Source of the DNA: Streptomyces nymphaeiformis
GTDB lineage: Bacteria > Actinomycetota > Actinomycetes > Streptomycetales > Streptomycetaceae
DNA: 64,000 bases
NCBI RefSeq assembly: GCF_014203895.1
Contig: NZ_JACHJY010000002.1
Location: forward strand, 124,001-188,000
Direction: 5' to 3'
The translations under genes were made by a program, and so were the position numbers. The notes under the pieces are model-generated. The model did not search any database and had not been told where the DNA came from. It worked only from the letters and a program-made list of their open reading frames with translations. This document shows, piece after piece, positions 61,850 to 64,000 of this stretch (position 1 is the stretch's first letter; the number at the start of each line of letters is the position of its first letter).

Positions 61850-63222
61850 GACTCCTCCTCGGGCAGGGAACGGAGAAGACCGGCGCCCACGGGGACGGCC
61901 TTCCGGGGGGTGACCGGCCGGACGGCCGGAGGAGAACGGCGGGCGCAGGCGGCGGCCGTGGCGAGCGTGCTGCGCAGGGCCCAGCCCCGCAGCAGCCCCT
62001 CGACCCGGCGGCTCTCCGCCTCGGGGGAGAGGAGACCGGCGGCCCGGGCCTGACCCAGGACCGCGAACGCGAGCGTCGGCGCGGCCCGGTCGAGCAGCTC
62101 CGGACGGCGCCGTGAAGCCTCGTACAGCGCGAGCAGCCGCATCGGCGACCGCTCGGCCGGCCGGAACAGCCGACCGAGGGACGGTTCCGCCGGCCCCTGC
62201 GGACGGTGGGAGACCAGCAGGTCCGCGAGACCGGGCGCGGCGGAGGTCAACGCGTCGAGCAGCGCCCGCGCCTGCGGGTCGAGACCGTCCGGCGGATACA
62301 GCGCGGACCACAGCTCGCCGAGCGCCCGCCACTGAGGATCCGGATGGAGCAACTCACCGATGGCGGCGCCCAGATGGACCCTGATCCAGGGGAACGGGTG
62401 GCTGTCGAACGGGTCGAGGCGGAACACGAACCTGCGGGGCAGGCTCACCACTCCGATCAGCCCCATCGTCGCCGTCACGCCGAGCTTCCCGATCGCCCAG
62501 AAGTCGGCGACGATCTCCGGCATCCACCGGGAGAACAGCGCCCAGGACAGCGGCAGTCGGCCGCCGGGACCGGCCGCCCGCGCCCGCAGCTCGGCCTGGA
62601 GCGAGGGCACCAGGCCGAGGAGCGCGGCGCCCTGATGGCCCACCTCGTGACAGAGCGAGGAGCTCAGCCCGTACCCGCCGACCATCCGCTCGCGCGGCAC
62701 CCGCACGATCGCGACGGGGCTCGAACCGCCACCCGGCAACCGGGTCCTGGCGCGCCGGATCGCCGCGCCGGGACCCCGGTCGAGGTAGCAGACCACGGGA
62801 GGCGCCTCGAAAGGGAGGTCCGGCAGGTCGAGCGCGTCGGCCGCCGCCACGTCCATCCCGGACAGCCACAGACCGACCTCGTGCTCACTGCGCTGGGTGA
62901 TCGTCTGCTGGAAGAGGTCGAACTGTCCGAGGACGTCGTTGAACCGCCAGCGCAGCGCCGTGAACCGGCGCTGCATCTCGGCGGGGGAGGCCGCCGCGCC
63001 CCCGCCGTCGAGCCAGTCCAGATACGCCAGGACCCGGCCGCGCAGCTCCCGCCGCCCCGCCGCGAGCGTCCGCTCGATCCCTGTCTGGGCGGCCGGGGAC
63101 GGGGCGGCGGCGGGGAGCATCGTCTCGCGCACGGCGAAGGGCCGGACCTGGTCGAGCCGGGTCAGCAGCGCCCGCGCCTCGCCGGAGAGCATCCGGCGGG
63201 CGGCCGACGGCGTTCCGCGCAT
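61834..63222 (-). CDS. HEXXH-containing putative metallopeptidase, unknown function
   Basis: Protein of 462 aa. Residues 191-197 read CHEVGHQ, a zincin motif with His192, Glu193 and His196, and EIVADFWAIGK at 236-246 supplies a possible third ligand Glu or Asp about 40 residues later. Helices before and after it (MQRRFTALRWRFNDVLGQFD; GVTATMGLIGVVSLPRRF) suggest a membrane-near helical protein. No signal peptide. It starts two bases after the M15-like gene stop and overlaps the PKD-like gene, so all three form a tight operon. Confidence 0.75.
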   Translation of the reverse strand: MRGTPSAARRMLSGEARALLTRLDQVRPFAVRETMLPAAAPSPAAQTGIERTLAAGRRELRGRVLAYLDWLDGGGAAASPAEMQRRFTALRWRFNDVLGQFDLFQQTITQRSEHEVGLWLSGMDVAAADALDLPDLPFEAPPVVCYLDRGPGAAIRRARTRLPGGGSSPVAIVRVPRERMVGGYGLSSSLCHEVGHQGAALLGLVPSLQAELRARAAGPGGRLPLSWALFSRWMPEIVADFWAIGKLGVTATMGLIGVVSLPRRFVFRLDPFDSHPFPWIRVHLGAAIGELLHPDPQWRALGELWSALYPPDGLDPQARALLDALTSAAPGLADLLVSHRPQGPAEPSLGRLFRPAERSPMRLLALYEASRRRPELLDRAAPTLAFAVLGQARAAGLLSPEAESRRVEGLLRGWALRSTLATAAACARRSPPAVRPVTPRKAVPVGAGLLRSLPEEESWAHR

Positions 63223-63224
63223 GG

Positions 63225-64000
63225 TCAGGCCTCCGTGATCATGACCCGGTCACCCCGGCGCACCCATGTGCCCGAATCCGGTGGTGCGGGAGCGGCCGAC
63301 GGCTCGGCGACCGGCTCGGCCGGTGCGCGGGCAGGGGGCGGGGCCGCAGGGGCGTCCGGGGCGGCCTCTGGTCCGGTGTCGACCGGTCCGGCATCGACCG
63401 GTCCGGTGTCGACCGGTCCGGTGTCGACCGGTCCGGGGTCGGTGCCCGTGTCGGCGTACGGCATCGGTTCCGGCGTCGGTTCGTACGGGAGGGGTACGGG
63501 CCAGGGCGTGGCGCCCGGGTACCGGTGGCCGTACCGGCGGCGCGGCCAGTACCACGGTGCCGGGCGCGCGTACCGGTGGAAGGAGCGGTAGAGCCCGGGC
63601 GCGTACCGCCGGGCGGCGGTGAAGACGGCGGCCCGGCCGACCGCGCGGTCGCCTGCCCGGCCCCGGTACGGCCTGTAGCGGTGGTACCGGTCGCGCGGCG
63701 CCATCGCCGCGTTCCGCGCGGCGGCGGCGGAGAGCCGGACGAACCGCCTCGCGACTTCGAACTCGCTTTCCTGGGGATCCATCGACTCGGAGCCCAAGCC
63801 GAAGAGTTCGGTCGAAGGACTGCCCCGGAAGATCCAGTGCCACGGTTCCGTGGCAAGGGGCCCGAAGCCGAAGCGGTGCGCGTTCGCCCGCAGCCAGCCG
63901 TAGAACCAGGTGGAGCGCCAGCGCCGCACGGCTCTCTTCCCGGTGCTGTTGGCGATCCCGTGACCCCGGTCCCGCTCCTGGAGGAAGTCGATCGCGATCC
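63225..64000 (-). CDS. M15/VanY-type D-Ala-D-Ala carboxypeptidase-like protein, partial
   Basis: The gene begins beyond the window and its C-terminal 258 residues are visible. IDFLQERDRGHGIANSTG, then YGWLRANAHRFGFGPL and EPWHWIFRG are the conserved end of M15B/VanY carboxypeptidases; the His in EPWHW is a zinc ligand. A proline/threonine-rich stretch follows with four near-perfect 15-bp repeats encoding VDTGP or VDAGP (63378-63440), ending MITEA. Function: removes the terminal D-Ala of peptidoglycan stems, or a related amidase activity. First visible gene of the operon with the HEXXH and PKD-like genes. Confidence 0.85.
   Translation of the reverse strand, partial: IAIDFLQERDRGHGIANSTGKRAVRRWRSTWFYGWLRANAHRFGFGPLATEPWHWIFRGSPSTELFGLGSESMDPQESEFEVARRFVRLSAAAARNAAMAPRDRYHRYRPYRGRAGDRAVGRAAVFTAARRYAPGLYRSFHRYARPAPWYWPRRRYGHRYPGATPWPVPLPYEPTPEPMPYADTGTDPGPVDTGPVDTGPVDAGPVDTGPEAAPDAPAAPPPARAPAEPVAEPSAAPAPPDSGTWVRRGDRVMITEA

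Noticed and set aside
58769..62053. 1094-codon plus-strand frame
   Set aside because: Shadow of the AAA+ gene and of the operon on the other strand; no domain in it.
58491..64000. A -24/-12 sigma-54 promoter for the operon next to the GAFTGA protein
   Set aside because: The operon's promoter lies beyond the window, and I saw no convincing TGGCAC-TTGC pair in the visible gaps.

Overview
This is a high-GC actinomycete chromosome segment that looks like Streptomyces. Support comes from strong third-position GC in every real gene, GTG and TTG starts, many GTGA/ATGA stop-start overlaps, an initiator tRNA of actinobacterial type, and typical Streptomyces families (DUF5994, DUF5997, SpoIIE-type phosphatase, AurF-like diiron oxygenase). 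All product names rest on reading motifs by eye; no database search was run.

Layout. 0-5.6 kb: a SpoIIE-type phosphatase with two DUF5994 genes, a decayed IS5 transposase, DUF5713 and a lipoprotein. 6.3-12.3 kb: a histidine kinase with an unusual C-terminal membrane tail, its response regulator and a MacB/LolD-like ABC exporter. 12.3-14.7 kb: a junkyard of gene fragments ending in an IS630-type element with clear ends. 14.9-18.4 kb: hydrolase, quinone-oxidoreductase-like and SDR genes, divergent from a TetR regulator with a palindrome between them. 18.5-32 kb: an accessory island with tRNA-fMet, several IS elements with recognisable target duplications, and defence-like genes: an Mrr-type nuclease with a coiled-coil arm, a HEPN-like gene split by a transposon carrying a passenger gene, a Vsr-type endonuclease, and a two-gene module whose products share a short motif resembling amyloid-signalling motifs.

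32-36.8 kb looks like a copper-handling block: a CopA-type ATPase with a (LGG)n minisatellite, a small His-rich membrane protein, an ECF sigma factor, and a membrane protein with Met/His repeats. 37-44 kb: MFS plus GH88-like operon, then acyl-CoA dehydrogenase facing a CoA-transferase and AMP-ligase operon. 44-46.4 kb: a ZnuABC-like metal importer. 46.5-48.8 kb: a DJ-1/PfpI protein, then a rearrangement scar with a CorA C-terminal remnant abutting a 5'-truncated propeller-like gene. 48.9-56.2 kb: core-like genes (VOC, Nudix, USP, DUF5997 with a LysR-type effector domain, ferredoxin-NADP reductase plus AurF-like diiron oxygenase under a double palindrome). 56.4-64 kb: a subtilisin with P-domain, then an AAA+ protein with an intact GAFTGA loop converging on an operon of a PKD-like protein, an HEXXH protein and an M15/VanY-like peptidase that runs off the window.

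The most promising undescribed systems are the shared-motif two-gene module at 26.4-28.5 kb, the sigma-54-activator-like protein and its neighbours at 58.5-64 kb, and the IS5-plus-passenger unit at 22.3-23.9 kb.
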